Shown here piece after piece: positions 30,819 through 38,972 of a DNA stretch of 64,000 nucleotides. Every line of letters starts with the position of its first letter. The stretch's first letter is position 1. A program made the position numbers and the translations under genes. The notes beneath the pieces were generated by a model. It searched no databases, was not told the DNA's origin, and saw only the letters and a list, made by a program, of their open reading frames with translations. Origin of the DNA: Pseudohongiella sp. O18. Its GTDB lineage: Bacteria; Pseudomonadota; Gammaproteobacteria; Pseudomonadales; Pseudohongiellaceae. The stretch lies in NCBI RefSeq assembly GCF_021729085.1, contig NZ_JAJSAR010000002.1, positions 682,001 to 746,000 on the forward strand, written 5' to 3'.

Positions 30819-32039
30819 CTAGTGTGATTGCGCCCACTTGCTCAGGAAACGCTCTATTTTGTCCATCGCCTGCTGCAGAACATCTTTAGTGGGCAGGAAA
30901 ACGATGCGCAGGTGTTGGGTGTCCTCTATGTTGAACGCGCTACCCTGCACCAGCAGAATTTTCTCTTTCTCCAACAGCTCCAGGATGAATTGCTGGTCAT
31001 CAATAATCGAGTAAGTTGACGGGTCCAGTTTGGGGAACATGTAAATAGCCCCCTTGGGTTTCACACAGCTGACGCCCGGAATGCTGACCAGGGCATTGTA
31101 AGCTGCGTCACGCTGATCCCTGAGACGGCCACCTGGAATGATCAGTTCGTTAATGCTCTGGTAGCCTCCCAGTGCTGTCTGCACAGCAAATTGAGCAGGT
31201 ACGTTGGCACATAGACGCATGTTGGAAAGTATTTCCAGTCCTTCTATATAACCTGTTGCCTGCTCTCTGGCGCCGCTAAGTATCATCCAACCAGAACGGA
31301 AGCCAGCCAGTCGGTATGACTTGGAGAGGCCGTTGAATGTCACTATGAACAAATCGTCACAGAGAGATGCAATGGGTGTGTGCACTGCATCGTCGTACAG
31401 AATCTTGCTGTAAATCTCGTCAGAAAAAATAATCAGCTTGTGCTTACGGGCAACTCGTATCAGATCGAGTAGCAATTCAGGGCTGTAGACGGCACCTGTG
31501 GGGTTATTCGGGTTAATAATGACCATCGCACGCGTTTTGGGCGTGATTTTCTTTTCGATGTCCGCGATGTCAGGAAACCAGTCGGCCTGCTCGTCACAGA
31601 TGTAGTGCACTGGGTTGCCCCCTGCGAGGCTGACCGCTGCCGTCCACAATGGATAGTCCGGTGCGGGCACCAGAACCTCGTCACCATTGTTAAGCAGTGC
31701 CTGCATGGCCATGACTATCAGTTCGCTGACGCCGTTACCGAGATAGATGTCATCAATGTCGACGCCGTCAATGCCAAGCTGCTGGCACTCCTGCATGATC
31801 GCTTTACGCGCTGAAAACAGCCCTTTTGAATCACTGTAGCCTTGTGCATTGGACAGATTTCGAATCACGTCCTGCAGGATTTCGTCGGGTGCCTCGAAGC
31901 CGAAAGGAGCCGGGTTACCGATATTCAGCTTCAGAATTCGGTTGCCTTCTTCCTCAAGTTGCTTGGCAACTTCGAGTACCGGGCCTCTGATGTCATAGCA
32001 GACTTTGGCGAGTTTGTCCGATTGGCCTATCTTGATCAT
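30819..32039 (-). CDS. alaA: Alanine aminotransferase-like PLP enzyme (AlaA type)
   Basis: A fold-type I aminotransferase of 406 residues that closely resembles AlaA (YfbQ), which makes alanine from pyruvate and glutamate. Visible signatures are LNIGNPAPFGFEAPDEI, GNGVSELIVMAMQALL, INPNNPTGAVYS and the PLP lysine in FNGLSKSYRLAGFRSGW, with a final Arg in LRIVFLP. It is convergent with pdxB, leaving only two bases between their stops, and divergent from msrB. Substrate use is inferred from the family. Confidence 0.9.
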   Translation of the reverse strand: MIKIGQSDKLAKVCYDIRGPVLEVAKQLEEEGNRILKLNIGNPAPFGFEAPDEILQDVIRNLSNAQGYSDSKGLFSARKAIMQECQQLGIDGVDIDDIYLGNGVSELIVMAMQALLNNGDEVLVPAPDYPLWTAAVSLAGGNPVHYICDEQADWFPDIADIEKKITPKTRAMVIINPNNPTGAVYSPELLLDLIRVARKHKLIIFSDEIYSKILYDDAVHTPIASLCDDLFIVTFNGLSKSYRLAGFRSGWMILSGAREQATGYIEGLEILSNMRLCANVPAQFAVQTALGGYQSINELIIPGGRLRDQRDAAYNALVSIPGVSCVKPKGAIYMFPKLDPSTYSIIDDQQFILELLEKEKILLVQGSAFNIEDTQHLRIVFLPTKDVLQQAMDKIERFLSKWAQSH

Positions 32040-32153
32040 ATCTCCGTTTCCAGGATGTGCCTTGAGGCCGGATATTGTAAACTGACGTCAAAAAAATGAT
32101 AGAGGCACGTATTTTATAAATTTCCGAATTACACCACCCTGAGGTGACAGAAC

Positions 32154-32549
32154 ATGAGTGACAAGGTGACTGACAACAAGGCAGCACTGAAAGAAAAACT
32201 GGATGCTGATACCTACAGAATCGTCTGCGACTGCGGAACCGAGCCAGCATTCACCGGAAAGTACTGGGATTGCAAAACGCCCGGTGTCTATCATTGCGTC
32301 GTCTGTGATGCTGCGTTGTTTGATTCTGAAACCAAGTATGATTCTGGTTCCGGCTGGCCAAGCTACTACCAGCCAGTCGACAGCAGCTCGGTCACAGAGC
32401 GTGCAGACCATTCGCTGGGCATGGCGCGTACAGAGATCCTGTGTGCCAACTGCGATGCTCATCTGGGACACGTTTTCCCTGACGGTCCACCGCCGACTGG
32501 GCTGCGCTACTGCATCAACTCCGCTGCGCTGAACCTGCGACCACGATAA
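32154..32549 (+). CDS. msrB: Peptide-methionine (R)-S-oxide reductase MsrB
   Basis: MsrB reduces the R-form of methionine sulfoxide in proteins. The 131-residue protein has [12 protein letters not shown], two zinc CxxC pairs (HCVVCDAAL and LCANCDAH), [11 protein letters not shown] and the catalytic cysteine in [11 protein letters not shown]. No signal peptide is seen, so it acts in the cytoplasm. It is divergent from the aminotransferase, and a beta-barrel gene begins 18 bases downstream. Confidence 0.95.
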   Translation: MSDKVTDNKAALKEKLDADTYRIVCDCGTEPAFTGKYWDCKTPGVYHCVVCDAALFDSETKYDSGSGWPSYYQPVDSSSVTERADHSLGMARTEILCANCDAHLGHVFPDGPPPTGLRYCINSAALNLRPR

Positions 32550-32567
32550 GGAAGATCAAGGCTGCCA

Positions 32568-33401
32568 ATGTTGTCACATGCAAAATCGCAATGTGCTGTC
32601 CTGATGGTATTGGCAGTCGCAGTTGCCGGAACATCCGATGCCGTGGCGCAGGCCGCCGATGAAGCAGCGGCATCGTTGATTGAGTCAGACTCGCCTGCGT
32701 CGATAGGGCATACTACGGCTATAGCCCTGTATTACAGTCGCGGGAAATACGGCGAAGATTCCTCCACCCGCATACGCTATATGCCTGTTTCTCACGAGAT
32801 TGATGGTTCCAACTGGCGTCTGAAAGCCACTGCTCCGATGGTGGAAATCAGCGGCCCCGGCAACATTCTGGTCAATGTAGGCCGGGTAGGGGACGACAGT
32901 GGAGGGCGCGTATCAGAACGAGGCGTTGGCGATGTGCTGGTTTCTTACACCTACGAGCTTCCTGCAGTTTCTGAGAGCCTGCCTTTTTTTGATATCGGCT
33001 TTGAGCTAAAGCTGCCCACAGCAGACGAAAAGCGTGGTCTGGGCACCGGTAAACTTGACGGCACACTGCAGCTGGATGCGTATCAGGTCGCAGGTCCGAT
33101 GACCTTGTTCGCGACACTGGCATGGAAGTATCGACAAGCCAGCCCGGTATTCCAGGACTTGCGCAATAGCTGGGTGGTCTCAGTCGGACTTTCCTACCCC
33201 TTGGCTGAAAACTGGCAGGGTGGTCTCATATACGACTTCAGAGGGGCTGTCTCAGAGTTTACAGGTGACACGCACGAGCTCATTCCGCATCTGAGCTGGA
33301 GCCCGGACCCACGCTGGTCAGTCATGATGTATCTGGTTGAGGGTTTCACGAACGACAGTGCCGATCTGGCGATCGGCACTCAATTGAGCGTTCGCTGGTA
33401 A
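32568..33401 (+). CDS. Outer-membrane beta-barrel protein of unknown function
   Basis: A 277-residue protein with an N-terminal signal peptide (hydrophobic AVLMVLAVAVAG, cleavage near AVAQA at about residue 28). The mature part is built of amphipathic strands (LVSYTYEL, FDIGFELKLP, MTLFATLAWKYR, WQGGLIYDFRG) and ends in LSVRW, an aromatic C-terminus usual for outer-membrane barrels. It resembles the loose family annotated as transporter or phenol-degradation MetA-like. I cannot name a substrate. It probably shares a transcript with msrB. Confidence 0.65.
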   Translation: MLSHAKSQCAVLMVLAVAVAGTSDAVAQAADEAAASLIESDSPASIGHTTAIALYYSRGKYGEDSSTRIRYMPVSHEIDGSNWRLKATAPMVEISGPGNILVNVGRVGDDSGGRVSERGVGDVLVSYTYELPAVSESLPFFDIGFELKLPTADEKRGLGTGKLDGTLQLDAYQVAGPMTLFATLAWKYRQASPVFQDLRNSWVVSVGLSYPLAENWQGGLIYDFRGAVSEFTGDTHELIPHLSWSPDPRWSVMMYLVEGFTNDSADLAIGTQLSVRW

Positions 33402-33421
33402 CCAGGATCTTAATTCCAGGA

Positions 33422-34318
33422 CTAGATTCGCATCGGCTGCGGACGTGGTGCTGTTACTGCGGCGCGATCGATGGCTGGCCTGATGCGCTGGAATGGTGGC
33501 AGCTCGGGGCGCTGTATGCGCTCAGGAGATGCGCGCCGGTCAATTTCACCGTCCGCTGCTTGCTGCTCATCCGGCAACTCTGAATTGTCAGACAGATGAT
33601 CCACTACCTGGTACAGCTCAGGCCGCTCAGTAGAGTCAGCCTCGTCCAGATTTTCGGGCGCAGTTTGTCTGGCAGGTGTGATGACAGTTTCCTGTGCCAG
33701 CGCCTCAGTATCGATGACATCAGGCAGCTCGGGAACAGTCAGATTGATTTCCAGCGGTGCCTGCTCAACAGTAGTCTGCTCCGCAAGATCCAGCATGCGA
33801 CGGGTGTGCGGAGGCAGCTCCGCTGAATCGGGATCGAAAATCCGCAATGCATCGGGATCAACCTGTTCAGTGTCTGGCTGGCGGAACGGATCCTGCGGTA
33901 ATGGAGTGCGTTGCAGTTCTATCGCGGGCGCCATCGCATCGGGTGCGCCAACTGCGAGCTGATCCTGGCGCTGCATCCATGGAGCCGGCCACGCCTCCCG
34001 GCTTTGCAGTGGCTCTGTCGTTTCTGGCTGAGACTCAATGGGAGATCTGGATTCCGGCTCAGAGCTGTCAGGCTCGGTGTCATCTGTATCAATTCCACCC
34101 AGAAATGGGTTTGGCGAGCCCGTGCCGCCCAGGCCACTATCGCCGAACTGGCCGGTTTTACCGGTACCGCCCATGCCGCTTCCCTGATCGTCACCACCCG
34201 GGATGGCACGCAGTACACCGACGCTCTGGGTAGCGATAATCAGGCTGCAGGCGAACAGCAGCAGGGCTGCCAGCAGGGCAACCGGGTAATGACGCAGCGC
34301 TAGTATGGCTTTAGCCAT
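33422..34318 (-). CDS. Membrane-anchored protein with GxGGTG motifs, unknown
   Basis: The 298-residue protein has an N-terminal membrane helix (about residues 10-30, ALLAALLLFACSLIIA). A glycine-rich stretch with GMGGTG and GLGGTG follows, and then a long Pro/Glu/Gln/Asp-rich region with no recognisable fold, probably disordered and exported or periplasmic. I do not recognise the family. The start ATG lies inside the last codons of the DUF6502 gene (8-base overlap, ATGGCTAA), so the two are translationally coupled. ATG 34354 is possible but lies further inside the upstream gene. Confidence 0.65.
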   Translation of the reverse strand: MAKAILALRHYPVALLAALLLFACSLIIATQSVGVLRAIPGGDDQGSGMGGTGKTGQFGDSGLGGTGSPNPFLGGIDTDDTEPDSSEPESRSPIESQPETTEPLQSREAWPAPWMQRQDQLAVGAPDAMAPAIELQRTPLPQDPFRQPDTEQVDPDALRIFDPDSAELPPHTRRMLDLAEQTTVEQAPLEINLTVPELPDVIDTEALAQETVITPARQTAPENLDEADSTERPELYQVVDHLSDNSELPDEQQAADGEIDRRASPERIQRPELPPFQRIRPAIDRAAVTAPRPQPMRI

Positions 34319-35246
34319 GGTCGGGATCCTTGACCTGATCTTCTTGCAGATCATTGTAATGAAAAATACCGAAATTCATACGGTAGCTGCGATGACTTTT
34401 TGTCGAGTTTGTGACGTGGGACGCTTTATCACGCTGCTGCAGCGCCAGCGCACGCTGGTTGACAGCAATCAGGGCCTGCATACCAAGCTGTTCAGCCAGC
34501 GCCTGAAGCTCTTCGACTGACGCTTCGCTGAGTTGATCGTAGTACACGGTACGATCCATCATCGGTGGTTTTCTGTTCAAAAGGTTGTGGGTGCCTGCAC
34601 TGATATGATCATGCAGTGACTTGCCAAAAAAGAATGCCTTCTCGTCAAAGCCCTGATGGGGGGTAAATGCCCCGGTATCCAGTATCACTTTGTCTGTTTC
34701 ATCAAGCGTCGCCACACCCAGGCGCAGCCATTCGTCGAGTATGACGCGTGGGCGAATGTCCTTGCGGCAGACGCGTTCCACCAGCTCTTCGAAACTTGGT
34801 TCTTCGCCAGTGGCGGCCAGAGGCAGCGGCAGTGGATGACCCTCACTGTCGCAGAATCGCGTGTCGCCCATCCAATGACCGATCATTTGCGCGCCAGTGG
34901 AGACAGTGCGTGACAGTGGGGCGTTGTCGGTGTGCTCGGAACGCAGGCGTTTGACGTCTTTTCGGTGAACTCCCGTAAGAAGTGTGATCCGGCTGTCTGA
35001 CGGGCGTTTCCCGGCAACCGGAAATTCCGTTTCGGCCACTTCTACGTACACGGTTTTCAGGAGATTTATCAGATAGGGGTAGGTGATCTGGAATGACAAC
35101 AGCAATTTGACCAGTGGTCGAACCAGTTTGCGAATGGCATTGACCAGCGTTTCCGGCGGTTGTCCTGGAGGCGTCGGGCTATTGGGCGTTGTTGAATTTC
35201 CACTCATGCGCTGGAGTATAACGCTGGGTGGGAATAAATCCCACAT
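34311..35246 (-). CDS. DUF6502 family protein, probable winged-helix regulator
   Basis: The 311-residue protein contains LRKLVRPLVKLLL-like helices, ITYPYLINLLKTVYVEVAE, then RITLLTGVHRKDVKRLR, which reads like a winged helix-turn-helix, and an alpha-helical C-terminal part. This is the pattern of DUF6502 as I know it; a regulatory role is inferred. Two starts compete. ATG 35246 has AGGA eight bases upstream but places a 17-bp palindrome inside codons 1-6. ATG 35207 gives the more typical family N-terminus (MSGNSTTP) but lacks a ribosome site. It is divergent from the hydrolase gene. Confidence 0.75.
   Translation of the reverse strand: MWDLFPPSVILQRMSGNSTTPNSPTPPGQPPETLVNAIRKLVRPLVKLLLSFQITYPYLINLLKTVYVEVAETEFPVAGKRPSDSRITLLTGVHRKDVKRLRSEHTDNAPLSRTVSTGAQMIGHWMGDTRFCDSEGHPLPLPLAATGEEPSFEELVERVCRKDIRPRVILDEWLRLGVATLDETDKVILDTGAFTPHQGFDEKAFFFGKSLHDHISAGTHNLLNRKPPMMDRTVYYDQLSEASVEELQALAEQLGMQALIAVNQRALALQQRDKASHVTNSTKSHRSYRMNFGIFHYNDLQEDQVKDPDHG
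35228..35244. promoter_or_regulatory. 17-bp palindrome, operator copy 1
   Basis: GTGGGAATAAATCCCAC, with perfect 6-bp arms (GTGGGA and TCCCAC). It overlaps the 5' end of the DUF6502 gene and is nearly identical to copy 2. Their centres are 63 bases apart, which is six helical turns, so a regulator could bind both on one face of the DNA. Confidence 0.7.
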
Positions 35247-35285
35247 AAAATTCGTCCTACTCAGGCAGTATAGCCATTGGTAGTA

Positions 35286-35314
35286 TTGACGTGGGAAAAA
35301 TTCCCACTTACTAT
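35286..35314 (+). promoter_or_regulatory. Promoter of the alpha/beta-hydrolase gene
   Basis: TTGACG (35286-35291) and TACTAT (35309-35314) have a 17-base spacer, 28 bases before the hydrolase start. The spacer is almost fully occupied by palindrome copy 2, so a bound repressor would exclude RNA polymerase. Confidence 0.65.
35291..35307. promoter_or_regulatory. 17-bp palindrome, operator copy 2
   Basis: GTGGGAAAAATTCCCAC, with arms GTGGGAA and TTCCCAC around a 3-base centre. It lies exactly between the -35 and -10 hexamers of the hydrolase promoter. Together with copy 1 it is a strong candidate for an operator of the DUF6502 protein or another dimeric regulator. Confidence 0.7.
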
Positions 35315-35341
35315 TCAGTCGTACCCAGACACAGGTGAAGT

Positions 35342-36268
35342 ATGTTAGTTCCAGTCCGAGAAGAGCGCCGCACGCTGGGAAATCCCGGCGAGCAAGTCGA
35401 CACGCCTGCCAACAGCGCGGTAAATGGTCGCACGCGTTGTCTGTCGCTGGCGGCTGGCGGACAGCTGGCCTGGTCTGAATTTGGACGCCGTCACGGATAT
35501 CCCGTGCTGTATTTTCATAGCCAGGGCGGTTCGCGCCTGGAAGGGCAATTGCTACATGAGGCTGCAGTTGCCGCAGGTTTCAGACTGATCGCCGTAGATC
35601 GTCCGGGCATCGGTCTCTCAAGTTTCCGGCCTCTCACGGGGCATTCCCAATTTAATACTGATCTGATTGCTCTGATTGACCATCTCGACCTGGAGTCAGT
35701 CGCTCTGCTGTCCTGGGCTGGAGGCGGGCCATTCGCTCTGGCATTTGCACAACGGTACCCGAATCGGGTCAGTTCAGTGAATATGATGTCACCCTTTCCG
35801 GTGATGCCGGATTCGGAGTCCGCCCTGTCTCGCATTCTACTTGCCGGCTTGAGAGGCGCCATTTATCTACGTCACTCACTGCTGTCAAGACGGGTGGAGC
35901 ACTATATGGATCGTGCTCGCGAGCGGCTCTGTTATTCCGACCGTAAGCAGTTCGATAATCCTGGTGTGCGACGAATTCTCAGGCAGGATGCTCTGGAAGC
36001 CTCGCGTCAGGGTGGGCGTGGCGTGGCCTTCGACAGTGCGATGAGTTTTCGCAAGTGGGATTTTGATCCGGCAGGCGTCGTTGCGCCGGTGCATTTATGG
36101 CAGGGTGGGGCGGATACACTGTCTGTGCCATGTTCAGCACTGCGGCTGCATGCCGTTCTGTCCGGCGCCGTGTTACACACGGTGGCCAGACAGGGTCATC
36201 TGTTCTTTACGACGAGTGCTGATGATATCTTTCGGGCCTGCCGGCAGGCATTGTGTCAGCGGGATTGA
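35342..36268 (+). CDS. Alpha/beta-hydrolase fold protein lacking the nucleophile
   Basis: A 308-residue alpha/beta-hydrolase. Visible are the oxyanion-side HSQGGSRLE, VDRPGIGLSS, and the nucleophile elbow SWAGGGPFALAFAQRYP. The catalytic Asp is probably residue 258 (GGADTL) and the His residue 286 (RQGHLFF). In related sequences the elbow reads GWSxGGP; here the codon at 35717-35719 is GCT, alanine, so the nucleophile Ser is missing and the protein may be a non-catalytic sensor or binder. AGGTGAAG stands before ATG 35342. Its promoter is overlapped by a palindromic operator. Substrate unknown. Confidence 0.8.
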   Translation: MLVPVREERRTLGNPGEQVDTPANSAVNGRTRCLSLAAGGQLAWSEFGRRHGYPVLYFHSQGGSRLEGQLLHEAAVAAGFRLIAVDRPGIGLSSFRPLTGHSQFNTDLIALIDHLDLESVALLSWAGGGPFALAFAQRYPNRVSSVNMMSPFPVMPDSESALSRILLAGLRGAIYLRHSLLSRRVEHYMDRARERLCYSDRKQFDNPGVRRILRQDALEASRQGGRGVAFDSAMSFRKWDFDPAGVVAPVHLWQGGADTLSVPCSALRLHAVLSGAVLHTVARQGHLFFTTSADDIFRACRQALCQRD

Positions 36269-36573
36269 CGTCCAAGCTGTGCGCTTATTCGAAAATGTGG
36301 TTTGGTGCTGACCGGTTGCTGCTGGGCAGCCAGGTCCTGAATGAAGCGTGTCAACATCAGCTCTGCCTCGGTTCGGTAACGGAACGGGCCCACATCTTTT
36401 CCTTCACGCGTTCGGAAGTACCAGAGTCCTGACTTGCTGAATAGCCGATCGGTGCGTGCGTGCTCTACCGAGACACGGTCACCTGCGCGTACGGCGCTGG
36501 TTGTTCCGCTGGTCGCGGATTCAGTTTTATCGGTTGCGAGACTGCCGTTATTCAGGGTGACGGGCGTGTACAT
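36256..36573 (-). CDS. DUF6316-like small protein
   Basis: A 105-residue protein. The core RLFSKSGLWYFRTREGKDVGPFRYRTEAELMLTRFI resembles the DUF6316 pattern, a short unit with WYFxTREG and GPF, sometimes found in gammaproteobacteria. The function is unknown. There is no signal peptide or membrane helix. It is convergent with the hydrolase gene and overlaps its 3' end by 13 bases. The ATG at 36573 is preferred to the GTG at 36582; neither has a strong ribosome site. Confidence 0.65.
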   Translation of the reverse strand: MYTPVTLNNGSLATDKTESATSGTTSAVRAGDRVSVEHARTDRLFSKSGLWYFRTREGKDVGPFRYRTEAELMLTRFIQDLAAQQQPVSTKPHFRISAQLGRQSR

Positions 36574-36582
36574 GTTGATCAC

Positions 36583-36876
36583 CAGTTTGTTGTTGTGTTT
36601 TTGTTTAGTACTGACTTGGATAGTAGACCAGATGTTCAGGCAAAAATATCCCTCTTCTGAAAATAATTTGTAAAACGTCGCGAATGCCCGCCATCCCTGA
36701 CTGTCAGCGATTATTTATTGAATAAACAGCGGTGATATGGGACAATCGCGCTCTTCAAATTTACCCGGTTTTCACTTAAGCCATTGAAATGTTTGATGGA
36801 AATCGGAATAGTAAGCCCATAAACACCGTTGATACTACGCTGGCGTGGTGGGCACGCCGGTTTGCGAGGACATTTC
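36583..36876. other. Non-coding gap upstream of tig
   Basis: Nearly 300 bases between the divergent DUF6316 and tig genes. It is AT-rich and must contain the promoters of both. I see a 13-bp palindrome (TTTATTGAATAAA, 36714-36726) and no convincing promoter hexamer pair, RNA gene or conserved frame. Confidence 0.5.
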
Positions 36877-38271
36877 ATGCAAGTTTCGATCGAAACCACG
36901 ACTGGATTAGAACGCCGGATGACCGTTACCGTACCGGCGACAGAAATTGACAGTGCTGTTGACGCGCGCTTGAGCGAGGCAGCCAAAACGGTCCGCATCA
37001 ACGGTTTCCGCAAGGGCAAGGTCCCCATGAAGGTCATCCGCAACCGTTTCGGTGCCGGCGTACGTCAGGAAGTCCTGGGCGATGTGATGAATCGCAGCTA
37101 TTACGCCGCCCTGAATGAACAGGGTGTCAAACCTGCGGGTCAGCCGAAAATTGAGCCAAAAACTCTTGAAGAAGGCAAGGATCTTGAGTTTGTAGCCGTA
37201 TTTGAGGTTTATCCGGAGATTGAATTGTCTGACTTCAGCAAAATCAAGGCTGAGAAGCAGGTCGCTGAGGTGACAGACAAAGATATCGACACAATGATCG
37301 AAAATCTGCGTCAGCAGCGCCAGGGCTGGAAAGAAGTCAAACGTCAGGCGCGCAATGACGATCGCGTGAACATTGACTTCGTTGGCACCATTGATGGAGA
37401 AGAGTTTCAGGGTGGCTCTGCCAAGGGTACCAATCTGGTTCTTGGCTCAGGCCGTATGATAGAGGGCTTTGAAAAGGGTTTGCTGAAGTCCAAGGCTGGT
37501 GACGAAGTCACGCTGAACCTGAACTTCCCGGAAGATTATCGTAACAAGGATCTCGCCGGCAAGCCGGTAGAGTTCAAAGTGACGGTTAACAGCGTGGAAG
37601 CACCTGAACTGCCGGAACTTAATGATGAATTTTTTGCCGCATTCGGTGTGACCGAGGGCGGTGAGGAAGGCTTCCGCAAAGAAGTCAAAGAGAACATGGA
37701 GCGTGAGCTGAAGAAAGCCAGCAAAAATCGCCTGAAGTCTGAAGTCATGGATACCCTGCTTGACCAGAATGACGTAGACGTACCGTCTGCGCTGGTAGCC
37801 GCAGAAATCAACGTATTGCGTCAGCAGGCCCTGCAGCAGTTCGGTGCGGGAGCGAAAAACCTCGACGCCAGTCTGCTGCCAGATGACCTGTTCCGTGAGC
37901 AGGCAGAAAAGCGCGTAAAACTGGGTCTGATTCTGGGTGAAGTGATCAAGCAGCAGTCAATGCGTGCTGATCCGGCCAAGGTGCGTGAAGCGATTGAAGA
38001 TATCGCCGCCACCTATGAACAGCCAGAAGAAGTCATCAACTGGTACTACGGCAACAAGGAGCAGCTGGAAACCGTTGAATCCGCTGTGCTGGAAGATCAG
38101 GTATTTGACGTAATTCTTGAGCAGGCGACCGTGAAAGAGAAAAAAGTCAGCTATGATGAGCTGACCAAACCTCAGCAGGAAGCAGCCGAGGACGACAAGA
38201 AAAGCACCGCCAAGGCCAAAAAACCGGCCAAGAAAAAAGCCGCTGCCGCCAAAGACAAGGACAGCGAATAA
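36877..38271 (+). CDS. tig: Trigger factor (ribosome-associated chaperone, PPIase)
   Basis: Trigger factor binds ribosomal protein L23 and shelters nascent chains. The N-terminal ribosome-binding domain has the signature NGFRKGKVP near residues 43-51. The FKBP-like PPIase domain (about 155-240) includes DRVNIDFVGTIDGEEFQGG and MIEGFEKGL. The helical C-domain follows. The 464-residue protein ends in a Lys/Ala-rich tail (KKSTAKAKKPAKKKAAAAKD) longer and more basic than usual. ATG 36877 follows AGGA. clpP lies 28 bases downstream, then clpX and lon, the classic proteostasis cluster. Confidence 0.96.
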   Translation: MQVSIETTTGLERRMTVTVPATEIDSAVDARLSEAAKTVRINGFRKGKVPMKVIRNRFGAGVRQEVLGDVMNRSYYAALNEQGVKPAGQPKIEPKTLEEGKDLEFVAVFEVYPEIELSDFSKIKAEKQVAEVTDKDIDTMIENLRQQRQGWKEVKRQARNDDRVNIDFVGTIDGEEFQGGSAKGTNLVLGSGRMIEGFEKGLLKSKAGDEVTLNLNFPEDYRNKDLAGKPVEFKVTVNSVEAPELPELNDEFFAAFGVTEGGEEGFRKEVKENMERELKKASKNRLKSEVMDTLLDQNDVDVPSALVAAEINVLRQQALQQFGAGAKNLDASLLPDDLFREQAEKRVKLGLILGEVIKQQSMRADPAKVREAIEDIAATYEQPEEVINWYYGNKEQLETVESAVLEDQVFDVILEQATVKEKKVSYDELTKPQQEAAEDDKKSTAKAKKPAKKKAAAAKDKDSE

Positions 38272-38299
38272 ACAGCGTTAAGTAGAGAAGGCCCGATTG

Positions 38300-38938
38300 A
38301 TGCCATACAGAACCACAGTTAGCAGTGAATCGATGTTGTCCATGATCGAGGCCAATCTGGTGCCGATGGTGGTCGAGCAGAGCGCCCGCGGTGAGCGGGC
38401 CTATGACATATACTCACGCCTGCTAAAAGATCGCGTGATCTTTCTGGTGGGACCCGTGGAAGATCATATGGCCAATCTGGTCGTTGCACAGCTGCTGTTC
38501 CTGGAATCAGAGAACCCGGACAAAGATATACACCTGTATATCAACTCTCCGGGTGGTGCTGTTACGGCGGGTCTGTCTATTTACGACACAATGCAGTTCA
38601 TCAAGCCGGATGTCAGCACGATGTGCATGGGTCAGGCAGCCAGCATGGGGGCGTTTCTGCTGACTGGTGGCGCCAAAGGCAAACGTTTCGCATTGCCGAA
38701 TTCGCGCATGATGATCCACCAGCCAAGCGGTGGAGCGCATGGTCAGGCATCAGATATCGAGATCCAGGCGACCGAAATTCTCAAGATGCGTCAACAGCTT
38801 AATGAGATTATGGCGCACCACACTGGCCGTCCTCTGGACGAGATTGCACGTGATACTGAGCGAGATAACTTCATGAACCCCGAGCAGGCAGTGGCCTACG
38901 GCCTGATTGACAAAGTCATCTCTCGCAGGGCAGTCTAA
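38300..38938 (+). CDS. clpP: ATP-dependent Clp protease proteolytic subunit
   Basis: ClpP forms the double-heptameric serine protease chamber used with ClpX. The catalytic Ser lies in [11 protein letters not shown], the His in [10 protein letters not shown], and the Asp in [28 protein letters not shown] is also typical. At 212 residues it is full-length with a short propeptide. ATG 38300 follows GAGAAGG at eight bases; an adjacent TTG at 38297 would add one residue. clpX starts 34 bases downstream. Confidence 0.97.
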   Translation: MPYRTTVSSESMLSMIEANLVPMVVEQSARGERAYDIYSRLLKDRVIFLVGPVEDHMANLVVAQLLFLESENPDKDIHLYINSPGGAVTAGLSIYDTMQFIKPDVSTMCMGQAASMGAFLLTGGAKGKRFALPNSRMMIHQPSGGAHGQASDIEIQATEILKMRQQLNEIMAHHTGRPLDEIARDTERDNFMNPEQAVAYGLIDKVISRRAV

Positions 38939-38972
38939 AAGGCCAGAACAGTAGTTATACAAGGGTTAATGC

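Noticed and set aside
36572-36673. 33-residue membrane-helix frame starting opposite the DUF6316 start
   Set aside because: There is no ribosome site or promoter, and the start falls within the antisense of another gene; too weak to annotate.
36714-36726. 13-bp palindrome TTTATTGAATAAA upstream of tig
   Set aside because: AT-rich palindromes of this length are expected by chance in an AT-rich gap, and there is no second copy nearby.
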